NCBI GenBank assembly: GCA_018398805.1
Contig: JAGFBZ010000706.1
Span: 1 to 64,000 of the forward strand
DNA length: 64,000 nt
Direction: 5' to 3'
Origin: Hirundichthys speculiger
Taxonomy: Eukaryota > Chordata > Actinopteri > Beloniformes > Exocoetidae
Each line of letters begins with the position of its first letter. Positions within the stretch are counted from its first letter, which is position 1. Below the pieces are notes generated by a model that saw only the letters and a list, made by a program, of their open reading frames with translations, was not told the DNA's origin and did no database searches. Both the position numbers and the translations under genes were made by a program. Of the stretch, positions 44,421 to 54,757 are shown one piece after another.

Positions 44421-46059
44421 TTCATGTGATTTGAAATTGAATGTCCAATGTTCCCAATGAATATTGTACCTAAAGATAGATTTTTATAGATTTTTGTATC
44501 TGGTCCACCACCATTTTCTATCCTTTTTTTTTTTTTTTTTTCAATATTTTCTTATATTCTCTTGTCCTCTAATGATGAAGACAATAAGAATAATTACTTT
44601 ATATTTCCCTTTCATTTTGTTTGAAGTTTGTCTTGTGTGTTTTGCCTGGAAATTGCTTTGAGTACTAAACAGAAAAATGTGGCCTGAAAAATAAGGAAAT
44701 AATTTTTGGCTGTTTTTTTTATACTATGCCAGTGCATGAAAGTTTTTTAAACTTAACATTTTTATATATATAAAAAATGACATAAAGCATCACATGTCCA
44801 TGCTTATCCTTCAAAAGCATCAAGACTTCTCGGTTAAACATTATTAAATGAGTAAAAGGTGCGTGAGAGACGTGGGGGTGGATTACCTAAAATGTCTGTG
44901 GTTGAAGACTGAATGATGCTAGATCCACGTAGTTCAGTCGTTGGTTTGAAAAGTTGACATATCAGCACCTGTGGATTGTTTGTAAACTTTCAAACGGTAA
45001 CTCCCTTTGTAGCAAAGGAAGCTGAACTTGATTAGACTGCCTTTCTTTGAAAATTTTGAAATTAGTGTTTATTTGCTTGACACATTTGTTCACAATTCAA
45101 AGAGACTGGTGTTTTTATACCTTAAAACACTTTGGTAACCGCTGGGTAATCCATGTCCAGGTGCAGGATTAGCTGATGCTGGTCAAGAGAAAGACCAGAT
45201 ATCATTAACATTGGCTATAGTTTAGATTTACTGTTAATCACCTAATGTTAGATCACTAGGTTACCATTACTCTCGTACAAAGTATCACACTCACATGGAA
45301 CTTTAAACATAGTAGACTGAGCCGACAGGAAGTCAGACACAAGAATACCATAGAAAATCTCCTCTATATTCAGAATAAAACACTACAAGAAGACTTCAAG
45401 TTGCTTTATAAGAAGCTGTGAGTAAACAAGTCAGGGTCTCAGATGAGATTTCAACCAAGTACAAAGACAGGCTCATTTTTGAAGTCGACAAGTAAATTGT
45501 ATTTGACGCCACTCTTCCTTTGTATAGGGAAAATAAACACAAGACATGAGACATATGCAGATTACCATGATATTCCTACAGGACTTCGAAGCTTTTGGGG
45601 AAATTCCAAAGTTTTCAATTCTAACAGAACAGGAACTCTGAAATCCTCCAGGTGGGATTTGAGGGTTTCTGAGAACAGAACAAAACCGCAGTGCAGCCAG
45701 ACCATCCCCAGTGGGAACTAGGAGAGGGAACGTTAATTCATTATGCGGAAAAAAAAAACCACAGGATTTTGTGTATGTGAGTTAACTGCAGGTTGTCGGT
45801 GCTGCTCATCTTAATTCATTTTCATGGACTTACTGGGACACTTGTTGATACAAAATTTGTTCTGTCTGAACTTGTTTAGATGGAACACATTTCACTTGTT
45901 CAGCTGCTAATGTTCATTTTATATGTATTGCAATGATGACTCTCTCTCTCAGCCTATATGCCGTTTGTGCTGTTCTTAGCTTATCTGCTTGTGACAGTAT
46001 GCTCAACATGAGCAACAAGCACTCATGCACAAAATGAGTAGAAACCTCTCATTTTAAGA
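44421..46059. other. no gene recognised
   Basis: AT-rich sequence with a 20-T tract near 44525. The 92-codon open frame at 45443-45721 has no recognisable domain. The olfml3 promoter region begins after it. Confidence 0.45.
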
Positions 46060-46336
46060 GGACAGAGAGGGGTAAGCAGTAGGCGGCTCCTCCCTGAGAG
46101 TTTGTGAAAACATTCCAGCAAAGTGAGAGCGGACAAAGAATCGGAAACCCTCATAGTGGCCCCCTTACTTTTTTTTTTTTTTTTTAATCTTTCTCACCTT
46201 TTTTGCACAGTCTGCTTTCCATGCCACTTTAAGTGTGACACCTTTGGGCAAGGTCTGCAGTGGAAAACATAGAAGTTGGATCCTTGAGGAATCTTCTAAG
46301 AAACAGTAATCCAGCTGACCTATTGATCAGCTCACA
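46060..46336 (+). promoter_or_regulatory. putative olfml3 proximal promoter / 5' UTR
   Basis: The DNA directly upstream of the olfml3 ATG is a single-copy-looking stretch. It holds a GC-richer patch (ggcggctcctccc, about 46083-46095, Sp/KLF-like) and aacattccagc (about 46109-46119), which contains the CATTCC core bound by TEAD factors. A 19-T tract lies near 46169-46187. I see no convincing TATA box, and the transcription start cannot be placed from sequence alone. The assignment rests on position and these short motifs, so it is inference. Confidence 0.35.
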
Positions 46337-46447
46337 ATGAAGCCGTTGTTCATCCTCCTGGTTTCCTCTGCTTGGACATTTATTGGAGCCCAGCATTACT
46401 ATCAAGGACTAATGGATTATTTGGAAAACAGACTTTTGGCCATTGAG
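46337..46447 (+). CDS. olfml3: olfactomedin-like protein 3, exon 1 (signal peptide and start of coiled coil)
   Basis: This is the first coding exon of a secreted olfactomedin-family glycoprotein. In vertebrates OLFML3 (Xenopus ONT1) is an extracellular scaffold linked to BMP/Chordin control and angiogenesis; that role is family knowledge. The exon encodes 37 residues in phase 0. Residues 1-18 look like a signal peptide: a Lys near the start, then hydrophobic LFILLVSSAWTFIGA, with probable cleavage before QHYY. The stretch LMDYLENRLLAIE begins the coiled coil and matches the OLFML3 N-terminus. The exon ends at a GAG codon followed by a gtatga donor. The ATG at 46337 is chosen because it directly precedes the signal peptide. 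Joined to exons 2 and 3 (111 + 316 + 785 bases) it gives exactly 404 codons including stop, close to the roughly 406 residues of mammalian OLFML3. Whether this is the a or b teleost paralogue cannot be told here. Confidence 0.9.
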
Positions 46448-46734
46448 GTATGAAGCATTTCTCTTATCATAAATTATTTAATTTAAGTGACACAACATGT
46501 TTCTCAGTAGTCATAAAAATTTGAGACAACAGTTTGCTATTTTTTCTTCTTACTTTTATTTGAATTTAATGTTTTAACTAATGCAAACCAATTCATGCAA
46601 TCTCTGTCAGGCTCATCAACTTTGCAGAGACCTCAATTGATGTATGTAGAGCTCCTCTTCTCATGCAAGAAATAACTTCTGTCCTACGGCATTATAATGT
46701 CTTCAGTGTTTAAGTTGATATGTACAATCTAAGG

Positions 46735-46885
46735 GCCCGATCTTCTGCCAAATCCGGCTATTAAGGGATAGCGGGTAGCGGGAGATGCGGTTCCCCCGCA
46801 AAGAACGCAATCTTCCACCTCCCTAAACCCGCTATCCTACCTGCGCCACCCGCTATATTATGCATGAAAGTGGTTAGCGTGTTCT
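46735..46885. repeat. GC-rich fold-back segment next to the LINE
   Basis: It begins gggcccgatcttctgcc and contains gggatagcgggt (about 46767) and its near-exact complement acccgctatcct (about 46828), with more gcgggt/acccgc words. It looks like one end of a Harbinger-like MITE into which the LINE inserted; the other end was not identified. Confidence 0.4.
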
Positions 46886-47002
46886 AGATGGATAGACGGA
46901 TAGATGTACTTTATTAATCCCAAACTGGGAAATTGCAGTGTAGCAGCAGCAATTAAATGCCAATATATAAAAAACAGAAAGGTATTCCTATTTACAAAAT
47001 AA

Positions 47003-48415
47003 TTATAATACACATATAAAGACACAGAAAAGCAATAGAAATAAGTGTACGTACAACAAGTAGTGCAATGAGCCGCAGGTGCAGTGAACTGAAGGTGCAA
47101 TATGTGTTATGAACCACAGAAAAACATCAAGCAAGAGTCTTATTGTACAGTGCAATGATTTCCTGTATCTGTCCCTTCGACAGCGGAGCTGTAACAGTCT
47201 GTTAGAGAAGGTGCTCCGCTGTCTGTCCAGTGTGAGGTGGAGAGGGTGCTCCTCATTGTCCATGATGGAGAGCAGTTTGTTGAGTGTCCTCGTCTCCACC
47301 ACGGTCTCAAAAGACTCCAGCCTGAGACTCACTACAGAGCCAGCCTTTTTGATTATTTTATCCAGTCTGCTGGTGTCGCTGGCTCTGATGCTGCTGCCCC
47401 AACATACACCAGCAAAGAAGAAAAGGGCGCTGGCAACAACAGACTGGTAGCAGATCTCTAACATCTTGCTGCACATGTTTAAAGGATCTCAACTTTCTCA
47501 GGAAATAGAGTCTGCTCATCACCTTCTTGTACACAGCATCGATGTTAGATTTCCAGTCCAGACTGTTGTCGATCACCACTCCCAGGTATCTGTAGTCCTC
47601 CACCTCCTCTACCCCTCTCTGATCTGTAGAGGCTGTGAAAAGCTTCTTCTTCCTCCTGAAGCCAATCACCATCTCTCTGGTCTTGTTGACGTTCAGCCTC
47701 AGGTGATTCTGCTCCGTCCACTCTACAAAGTTGTCCACCAGTGCCCTGTACTCACTCTCATCTCCCCCTCTTATACACCCAACAACAGCTGAGTCATCAG
47801 AAAACTTCTGCAGGTGACATGACTCGGAGTTGTACTGAAAATCAGTGGTGTATAAGGTGAAGAGGAAGGGAGAGAGCACAGTCCCCTGTGGAGCTCCTGT
47901 GTCACTGACCACCACATCAGACACAACTTTGCCCAGATGGACAAATCGTGGTCTGCCAGTCAAGTACTCAGTAATCCAGGGCAGTTGACACCAATCACCT
48001 GCAGCTTCTCACCCAGCAGCAGAGGCTGGATGGTGTTAAAAGCACTGGAGAAATCAAAGAATGTGATCCTCACAGTGTCTCGCCCACCATCCAGATGCAT
48101 ATGAGCTTGTTGCAGCGGGTAGATGACGGCATCATCGACTCCTAAACGTGGCTGGTAGGCAAATTGCAAGGGCTCCAGAAACATCCTCACCTGTGGCCTC
48201 AGCTGGGCCAAGACCAGTCTCTCCAGGACCTTGATCACATGGGATGTGAGAGCGACTGGTCTGTAGTCTGCTGGGTCAGATGGCATCGGCTTCTTGGGGA
48301 CTGGAACCAGGCAGGACGACTTCCACAGCACCGGGCCCTTCTCCTGACTCAGGCTCAGGTTGTACAGATGTGTCAGTACAGGAGACAGCTGGCTGGATCC
48401 TGGGGGCGATGCCAT
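47003..48415 (-). pseudogene. LINE reverse transcriptase domain (broken)
   Basis: The RT is readable in two overlapping frames. The N-terminal part is LVPVPKKPMPSDPADYRPVA, KVLERLVLAQLRPQVR, LQFAYQPRLGVDDAV and FFDFSSAFNTIQP. The C-terminal part (47358-47963) has DTGAPQGTVLSPFLFTLY, the active-site block LQKFSDDSAVVGCI, NHLRLNVNKTREMVIGFRRK and YRYLGVVIDNSLDW. The active site is FSDD rather than YADD, which appears usual for this LINE group. A frameshift near 47960 and another near 47450 break it. The C-terminus reads LTLDRQRSTFSNRLLQLRCR. Confidence 0.88.
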
Positions 48416-48506
48416 CAGGGCCTGCAGCCTTTCACTGGTTCAGTCTTTCCAGCTGTCTCTTCACCTGGCCTTGGTCACCATTGTGTGGGGGTTGGTGTTG
48501 TTGTCT

Positions 48507-49202
48507 TTAGAGATGGAGGGGGGGGCAGAGAGGTGTTGACCAGGAGAAAGCGGGAGGCAGGATTGTGTGAATGTGTCGGGGGCTGGAGGTGACGGGGGCT
48601 CGGGGAGGTAACCTGAATCTATTGAAAAACAGTTTGAGCTGGTTTGCTCTGTCCAGGCTCCCTGTTGTCTGCCTGTCCTTCCCTCTGAATCCTGTGATGT
48701 GCTTCATACCCGTCCACACGTCCTTCCCACTGTCCTGCTGCAGTTTGGCCTCCAGCTTCTTCCTGTAGGTGTCCTTACATGTCCTCAGCATCTCTCTGAG
48801 TTCATGTTGAACACTCCTCAGCTCCTCTCTGTCTCCCGACCTGAAAGCCCTCTTCTTCTTGTTCAGAAGTGCTTTAAGGTCACTGGTAATCCAGGCCTTG
48901 TTGTTGGAGAAGCAGCGGACAGTCCGGGCTGGCATGGTGGAATCCTCACAGAATCTGATGTAGTCTGTGATGCTGTCAGTCATGTCATCAATCGCCTCTC
49001 CATGAGGATCACAGAGAACATCCCAGTCAGTTGACTCAAAGCAGTCCTGAAGTGCATCAGCAGCCTCCTGTGTCCAGCTCCTCACCATCCTGGTGTCCAC
49101 AGGCTGCCTTCTCACATGAGGAACATACTTTGGAGTCAACCTAACCAAGTTGTGGTCCGATCTACCCAGTGGGGGCAGGGCAATGACGTCATATGCATTC
49201 AT
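48507..49202 (-). pseudogene. LINE ORF segment between endonuclease and RT
   Basis: This intact 231-codon frame begins within the C-terminal end of the endonuclease: ALPPLGRSDHNLVRLTPKYV contains the conserved SDH triad of APE-type endonucleases. It continues with a helical linker (FSNNKAWITSDLKALLNKKK, REMLRTCKDTYRKKLEAKLQ, DVWTGMKHITGFRGK) that leads into the RT. Confidence 0.85.
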
Positions 49203-49465
49203 GGCATTAGCATACAGGAGATCCAGTGAGATTGCATTGTCTCTGGTGGGGCAGTCGTAATTTCATCTTTGTAGCGCAATCTGACTGTTACACCCGTACT
49301 AAACAGACAAACAGCTAGGGACACGTGACGCTGTCGTCCAGGATACAGCGAGTGCAGCCACGTTTCACTGAAGTAAAAAATGATACACTCACGATATTCC
49401 CTCTGGGTCTTCACCAGTGCCGCAAGCTCGTCCGTCTTATTTCCCAAAGACCACACGTTACCCAT
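49199..49465 (-). pseudogene. LINE endonuclease N-terminal remnant with internal deletion
   Basis: It starts MGNVWSLGNKTDELAALVKT and QREYRECIIFYFSETWLHSL. N in GNV and E in SETWLH correspond to the metal-binding start of an APE-like endonuclease. The frame jumps soon after, and the central part of the endonuclease (roughly 100 residues before the SDH motif) is gone, so the nuclease is inactive. Confidence 0.8.
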
Positions 49466-49480
49466 TATAATCGCCAGCTT

Positions 49481-49900
49481 GACTCTGTCATGGCAGTCCT
49501 TGTGTGTGTGTCTGTCAAGTTATCGTCACTCCCTGTCTCTTGTCTGCTGTTTCCTGTTTTACTTTGAAGGTCTGTCTTGTCTCCGTTGTTTTCTGCTTTG
49601 CTTCCTTCCCCTCGTTTACCTTGATTCTCTGCACCTGCCTCTCATTTGTTCCTCTGTCTATTTAAGTCTTGTCATTGTCTCTGTCTGTGCTGGTCTGTTG
49701 TCTTGTGTCATCTTGCGTCCTGTGAGTTACTCTGCCGGTTTTTCTGCTTGTTTCCCACGTTTGGTTTTCTGTTTGTCTTGGACTTTGAGTTAAGTTTGTA
49801 TTTTTGTATTTTGGATTTTTGTGTTTTTGTAAAATAAACCCTTTTGTTTTTGCACTCCTACTCTTGGGTCCTCCATTCTGCCTCAGATCATGACAGACTC
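49481..49900 (+). mobile_element. solo LTR, family copy 3, nested in the LINE, 5-bp TSD gactc
   Basis: The LTR spans 49486-49895, beginning tgtcatggcag and ending gatcatgaca, with an exact gactc duplication at 49481-49485 and 49896-49900. It has the family's blocks: ttcctgttttactttgaagg, cacctgcctctcatttgttc, tatttaagtcttgtc and aataaacccttttg. The nesting shows it is younger than the LINE. Confidence 0.92.
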
Positions 49901-50473
49901 CAGATCTGCAACCCCAGCGTCTCCCTCGTAAGGTCTGTCTCCGGGCAGCAGCACAGGTTTACATAGCGCGATCAGTTGTTCACGCGTGTAAACAATACCC
50001 TCGTTGTTACGGGCATCGCTCTCCGTTACAAAGAGTAACAAAAATAACAGAAGAACGTGGAGAAAAGTAACAAAACGTAGTCCAGCCATTGTCCAAGCAT
50101 TGACAAATACAAAGAAGACACACAAAAGAGTTAAACTAACAATAAACTAACAAAAATGGAAAAAGTTAAAGAAACACAACGGGAGCTGTTGCTACAGTTG
50201 CCACTTGGCACGGCGCCATCTTGGAAAAACTACTCTGCAGTCTCTTTGCTCTTACGTTGATGGTTAAGATGCTCTGGCTGTTTGAAACTGAGTCATTGCA
50301 GCCTTTGAGATTTATTGTAAGAAAGGATCAAGCGTCAGTGAGGCTGTACTATCAATAAAACTATTTGAGATGAAGTCTAACATTGACATCGTAACACAGT
50401 TGCACTGAGAATACCGTTGTATTGACATTTCATACATAAACCGCAGAAACATTATGCTCCAACTAAGCTGTTT

Positions 50474-51136
50474 GCTTAGATCAGGGATTCCCAAAGTGGG
50501 GTGCGCGCACCCCCAGGGGTGCGCAAGCTTAGGGGGTGCGCGAGATGAAAATTGTAAATGGCGTCTGATATTTTTTTTTTTTTCACACAATAAAGTGTGT
50601 AAATAAACATTTCCTTTGTAAATTCTAAATCAAAAACTGTAATTTAATGAATAAATAAGCAGGCTATTCAAAATGACGTCATCTTAAAGTGAAGCATAGA
50701 AAAGTTATATTCTTCTACCACTGATTTGCACTAGCTTGTGGCCTCTACTTATTCATTCTCGCAAATTGCTTTCTTGTTATGATGACGGGTTGTGTTAGTT
50801 CCACGGTATTTTCCTCAACTTATTGTTTCTGCCACGAGTCTGAATGTCATTCCTCTTTGCTCTTAAAAGTGGAAGCCTGCGCATAACTTTGTTTCATTAT
50901 ATTGGAACTTGTTACAGTTTTCATTTAATTAAATGTGAGAGCGCATTTGTGATGTGATTATTATGTTATATGTGTGTTCTGGTCATTTTAGCATGAATAA
51001 ACATGGCGACTTTAATATGGCATAATAAAGCTTGTTGCGTTTTTTTTAAGGGGTGGGGGATCGGGGGTGCGTCAACCCGGTTGAGACATAGAAGGGGGTG
51101 CGCGGCTAAAAAAGTTTGGGAACCGCTGGCTTAGAT
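50474..51136. mobile_element. hAT MITE, 647 bp, 8-bp TSD
   Basis: The element at 50482-51128 starts cagggattcccaaagtgggg and ends aaaaagtttgggaaccgctg. It is flanked by exact gcttagat (50474-50481 and 51129-51136). It has ggggtgcgcg words near both ends. No coding sequence was found. Confidence 0.9.
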
Positions 51137-52228
51137 AATTAAAGTTTATTTATTAAGTTCTCTGAATGTGGTGAAAATTCTGAACTAAAATGTTTTTCTT
51201 AATTGTAAGTATGTAAGTTAACTGATATTATGTTTTTACAATGACACTGAAATACAACTCAGGATTAATTTATCAAGGTTTTTTCATTTTATTGCTGCTG
51301 TGTTGATCGACAGTTTCTCCTCATGAATGAGCAAGGGCAAGTCATGGGGATTAAATTAGATTTTTCACAAAGAATGTGAGGTATTTAAAAGTGAGAGGAA
51401 ATTTTTGGCCTGTGGCTTGTTTCTCATAAATATCCCCACAGTAACCATTAGCTCCCCAAAGATCCATTATCTTTTTGCTCACTGGTTGTGCTTTCCTTAA
51501 GAGACCAAAAACAGCATGTTCTTTGTCAAACCACTGGCTAATTAAAATGAATGATTATAAATCAATCGCTGGGTAAAGTTTTAACAAGATTTTAACAGTC
51601 TTGAACATGGCCTCCATTACCTGAGTGGGAATTGCAAATACCCTAAGATTTATTCCAGAACAGACACTGGTTGAAAAGTACTACCACTACCACAACTACT
51701 AGTCATAATAATAACTATTATTATTATCATACTTTCCTTTGGTCTCAGCTGATAGCTTTAGAGTGATTGTTAGAGCAAATTGGAAGTAGTCCTTTTTGCC
51801 TCAGACAAAATCAAACATCTGTACATGATCAGATGAGATCATGATCAGATTAGTCTTGTCTCATGCAAAATGAGTCATTCCGTGTTGTAATTATTATCAA
51901 CGGCCAATACAAATGTTGTTTGTTGGTTTCAGTCATTTAAAGAGTGACCCCCAATCTTTGAAAAATCTTTGGTTTGTGATGTAAAACTCTGTTTCATAAG
52001 TTTATGTAGATATAGACTAAATCTTTCTAAACTTTTTACAAAGTGATCTAGTGTATGGTTGATGTCAGAAGGTGCTGAATAAATGTGTGTGTGTGGATGA
52101 GTGGATGTGGCCTGTAGTGTAAAAGTAGTTTGAGTGGTGAACAATACTAGAAAAGGATTATATAAATCCAGTGCATTTACCTCCTCTCCAGTGCATAATA
52201 CTTATGCTGCTGTCTCTATGGCTCGCAG
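51137..52228. other. intronic, no element recognised
   Basis: The remaining part of olfml3 intron 1 before exon 2 is AT-rich, with no transposon or exon signature. Confidence 0.5.
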
Positions 52229-52544
52229 GACCGCATACAGTTCTGGGATGAACAATTCCATCAATACCACACAGAGATGCTGAATTTAAAAAAGCTAACT
52301 GCTGTGGCCATGGATGGGTTAAAAAGTGACCACAGCATGATGTTCAAAGACCTGGAAGGAACTTCAGTCCGAGTGGACCGGGTAGAGCAAGAAATGGATT
52401 ATGTGGAGACCCAGACTTCACCACGGGCCTGTGCCAACAAGGCAGACAAGGTGGTGGAGCAGGAGGCCTGGGGGCTGCAGGAGAGAGAGGAAGAGGAGGA
52501 AGAGGAGGAAGAAGACTGGGAGGAGCTGCATCCCAAAGTCTCTG
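52229..52544 (+). CDS. olfml3: olfactomedin-like protein 3, exon 2 (coiled coil, acidic linker)
   Basis: The second coding exon covers residues 38-142 plus the first base of codon 143. The acceptor reads ctatggctcgcag and the donor gtgagc. It encodes a heptad-rich helix running to about residue 99, including the segment VRVDRVEQEMDYVETQ, which corresponds to the RVDRLEREVDYLETQ block of OLFML3 proteins. This part is expected to mediate oligomerisation. Then follow one cysteine (C105), a KADKVVEQE segment and an uninterrupted run of nine glutamates (residues 124-132) before DWEELHPKVS. The Glu run is encoded by mixed GAG/GAA codons and looks like a lineage-specific expansion in a linker that is variable in the family. 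The minus-strand proline-rich reading frame over this exon is an antisense shadow. Confidence 0.92.
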
Positions 52545-54030
52545 GTGAGCTGTGACTAATATGCTTACAACTCTGTCAGAAGCCTTGTGAAGACCCACGA
52601 TCTACCAGTTTAATTCACAGCTGAATCATACACAAGCAGAGTCAGGATCTATAACACAATATGGGATCTGTACTACATAGGCCCAGACACATCCCAGTAC
52701 ACATCACAGCACCCATTCTCCAGGGTTCTTGTGTTGAAAAAGGCATGTCTGTGGAAAATGTAAAGCAAACATTCTGCTATTTCAAGTTATTTAGCTGAGT
52801 GCTTTGAGTCTGTGTGTTATTTTTTCTAAAAGAAATCTGAAAAGTAATGTTTTTTCTGCACTGCTTACTCCCCTGTTTGTGCAGTTTGAGCAGAACATTT
52901 GTCATTATAATCTTCACATCCCAAAGCATGCTACCACAAACTGCCGCGAGATCCAACTGCTGCACTGAGCCATTTACTGAGGTCATACAGGGACTTATAG
53001 CTTGATTTAATAATGTTGTATGAAGCTGAGAGATCGGATTTTAATTATTGACAATATAATGGCAGATTTCACAGAATGTGGGGCATTAAACCAGGGACCG
53101 ATAACTTTTGCATTTAAACATTTATTAAAGCCAATGTTGGATCATTAAATTCCTTTGATGCTATTGATACATCTCCCAAAACCAGTTATGAAATATTGAT
53201 TTCTTTGTTGTACTGGTTGATTTAATAATGTCGAGCAATATCATAAACCTTCAGCCCAGAAATATTTGATAGTAATGCACATCTTGCTTATTAAATGCAG
53301 TATCAAATGCAGTACAATACAGAAAAAGCTTTTTCTTTTTTTATTAGTTCTTGTGTGTAGTCTGTTCCTCTGGATGGAAGAGGGACAGGAAACTAGCCTG
53401 AGTTCTGGAGAAATATAACCTCTCTCATGTTTGCAGGAATGGGCTTTTTATATAGTGATCCATTATGAAGTTCTGTGCACTGAACAAAGACAAACATTAC
53501 TTCATAATCTACAGTCAGCTTAGATGTGGTAGTTTGGGTCCTGAAAAATAAGGGTGAGGATGGGTACAGGGCTTTTTTTTTTTTTACGTAAGTTGGAGAC
53601 TTCAAGTCTTACCTTTTTTATAGATAGCCAGACTCTCTGTGTGCTGCATTCACACTTTTTCTCATTATGATTCTATCTTATTTCCTATGAGATGTTGCCT
53701 TAATTTGGAGAGCTAGGACTAGATACTAATGGCTGCAGGCCCCCCAGATGTTTTCTAGAGGCTACAAAAATATTTAAACAGCAAAACTACAGTTTGCTGA
53801 AAAATGCTATTGAAACAAAGGAATGGGAATGGGGGCAAGGAAATTAGTTTTAAATTAAATTATGATCTACAAAGCTGTTTTTTTTAAATTTATGATTTTT
53901 CACAATTCACCATTAATTGACAGTACTTTGATGTATAGGATCTGGATGTAGCCTCTTTTTTAAATAATGATTGATCCCTAAAAACTTTTAAACTTCCTCT
54001 TACTGTATTTCCCTGGGCTTATACATCTGT
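52545..54030. other. intronic, no element recognised
   Basis: This first part of olfml3 intron 2 holds homopolymer T tracts only. Confidence 0.5.
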
Positions 54031-54037
54031 AATACCA

Positions 54038-54047
54038 CACACACACA

Positions 54048-54133
<86 letters not shown>
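54038..54133. repeat. (AC)n(AT)n compound microsatellite
   Basis: About 20 ac units with one break are followed by about 28 at units. Confidence 0.95.
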
Positions 54134-54135
<2 letters not shown>

Positions 54136-54609
54136 TGTTGTAAGTGATATGTTTTACTGTTAAAGTTCACGAGTGACTGAATCACTAGTCATTCTGAATT
54201 TTTGCCTTTAATAGGCAACTTAATTGTTTCATAACAACTACTTTTATTTTTGATATCTAACTTCAGCCTTATGCTCAGTGTATTCTCACATTAGCAGGAA
54301 TAATTAAATTTTGTGCCATTTTTATCTTTTATTTTCTGTTGAGGGAAAGTAAGAATTGGATTTTAAGTATGAGCAGAGTTTTGCAAACCTGTTAAGTGAG
54401 GCACAACAGATTGCGAGTTTTGCGTTTGATTATGTTATGTCAATTATCCTCCCAGGTATATTGTAAAGGCTTAAGTTAATGTCTGAATTTATGTTCAGTA
54501 GGCCTGGTGTACTGTCTCTTGGACATTAAATAAACAAAAGAATACTATTTTGAAATTAAATTTGTGTTTCTCTTTTTCTTCTCAGTAATAAAGCTAAATA
54601 AGTAGTTGG

Positions 54610-54757
54610 GGTTAAATTGTCAGTTTTTATTGAATCAAACTGAACCAAACCATATCGAATCGTTTACTATTTTTTATGAATCGTCCCTGAATCAGATCGT
54701 AGCCTGTGAATCGAGATTTGAATCGGATCGTTTTGCTAGTGAAAGATTCACACCCCT
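54610..54757 (-). mobile_element. hAT-type end fragment
   Basis: The border gaaagattcacacccctaa read in reverse is ttaggggtgtgaatctttc, a common hAT-type terminus in fish. The subterminal region is filled with gaatcg/cgattc words. The opposite end was not found. Confidence 0.55.

Larger units (their letters stand above)
46886..50230 (-). mobile_element. CR1/L2/Rex1-group LINE, nearly full length, degenerate
   Basis: Read on the minus strand, it starts near 50230 with an aagatggcgccgtgcc 5' region. It then encodes a short N-terminal part (TREQLIALCKPVLLPGDRP), a truncated endonuclease and a reverse transcriptase. It ends with aatttcccagtttgggatta ataaagta and gatggatag-type repeats at 46886. 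It sits in olfml3 intron 1, opposite to the gene. A solo LTR interrupts it at 49486-49895. Confidence 0.88.
46448..52228 (+). other. olfml3 intron 1
   Basis: This GT-AG intron lies between phase-0 exon 1 and exon 2. More than half of its 5.8 kb is transposon: a minus-strand LINE (46886-50230) interrupted by a solo LTR, and a hAT MITE (50482-51128). Nothing coding for the host was recognised in it. Confidence 0.88.

Noticed and set aside
48164..48592. Plus-strand ORF of 142 codons
   Set aside because: It is the antisense shadow of the LINE reverse transcriptase on the minus strand.
52344..52598. Proline-rich minus-strand ORF
   Set aside because: It is the antisense of the Glu-rich olfml3 exon 2.
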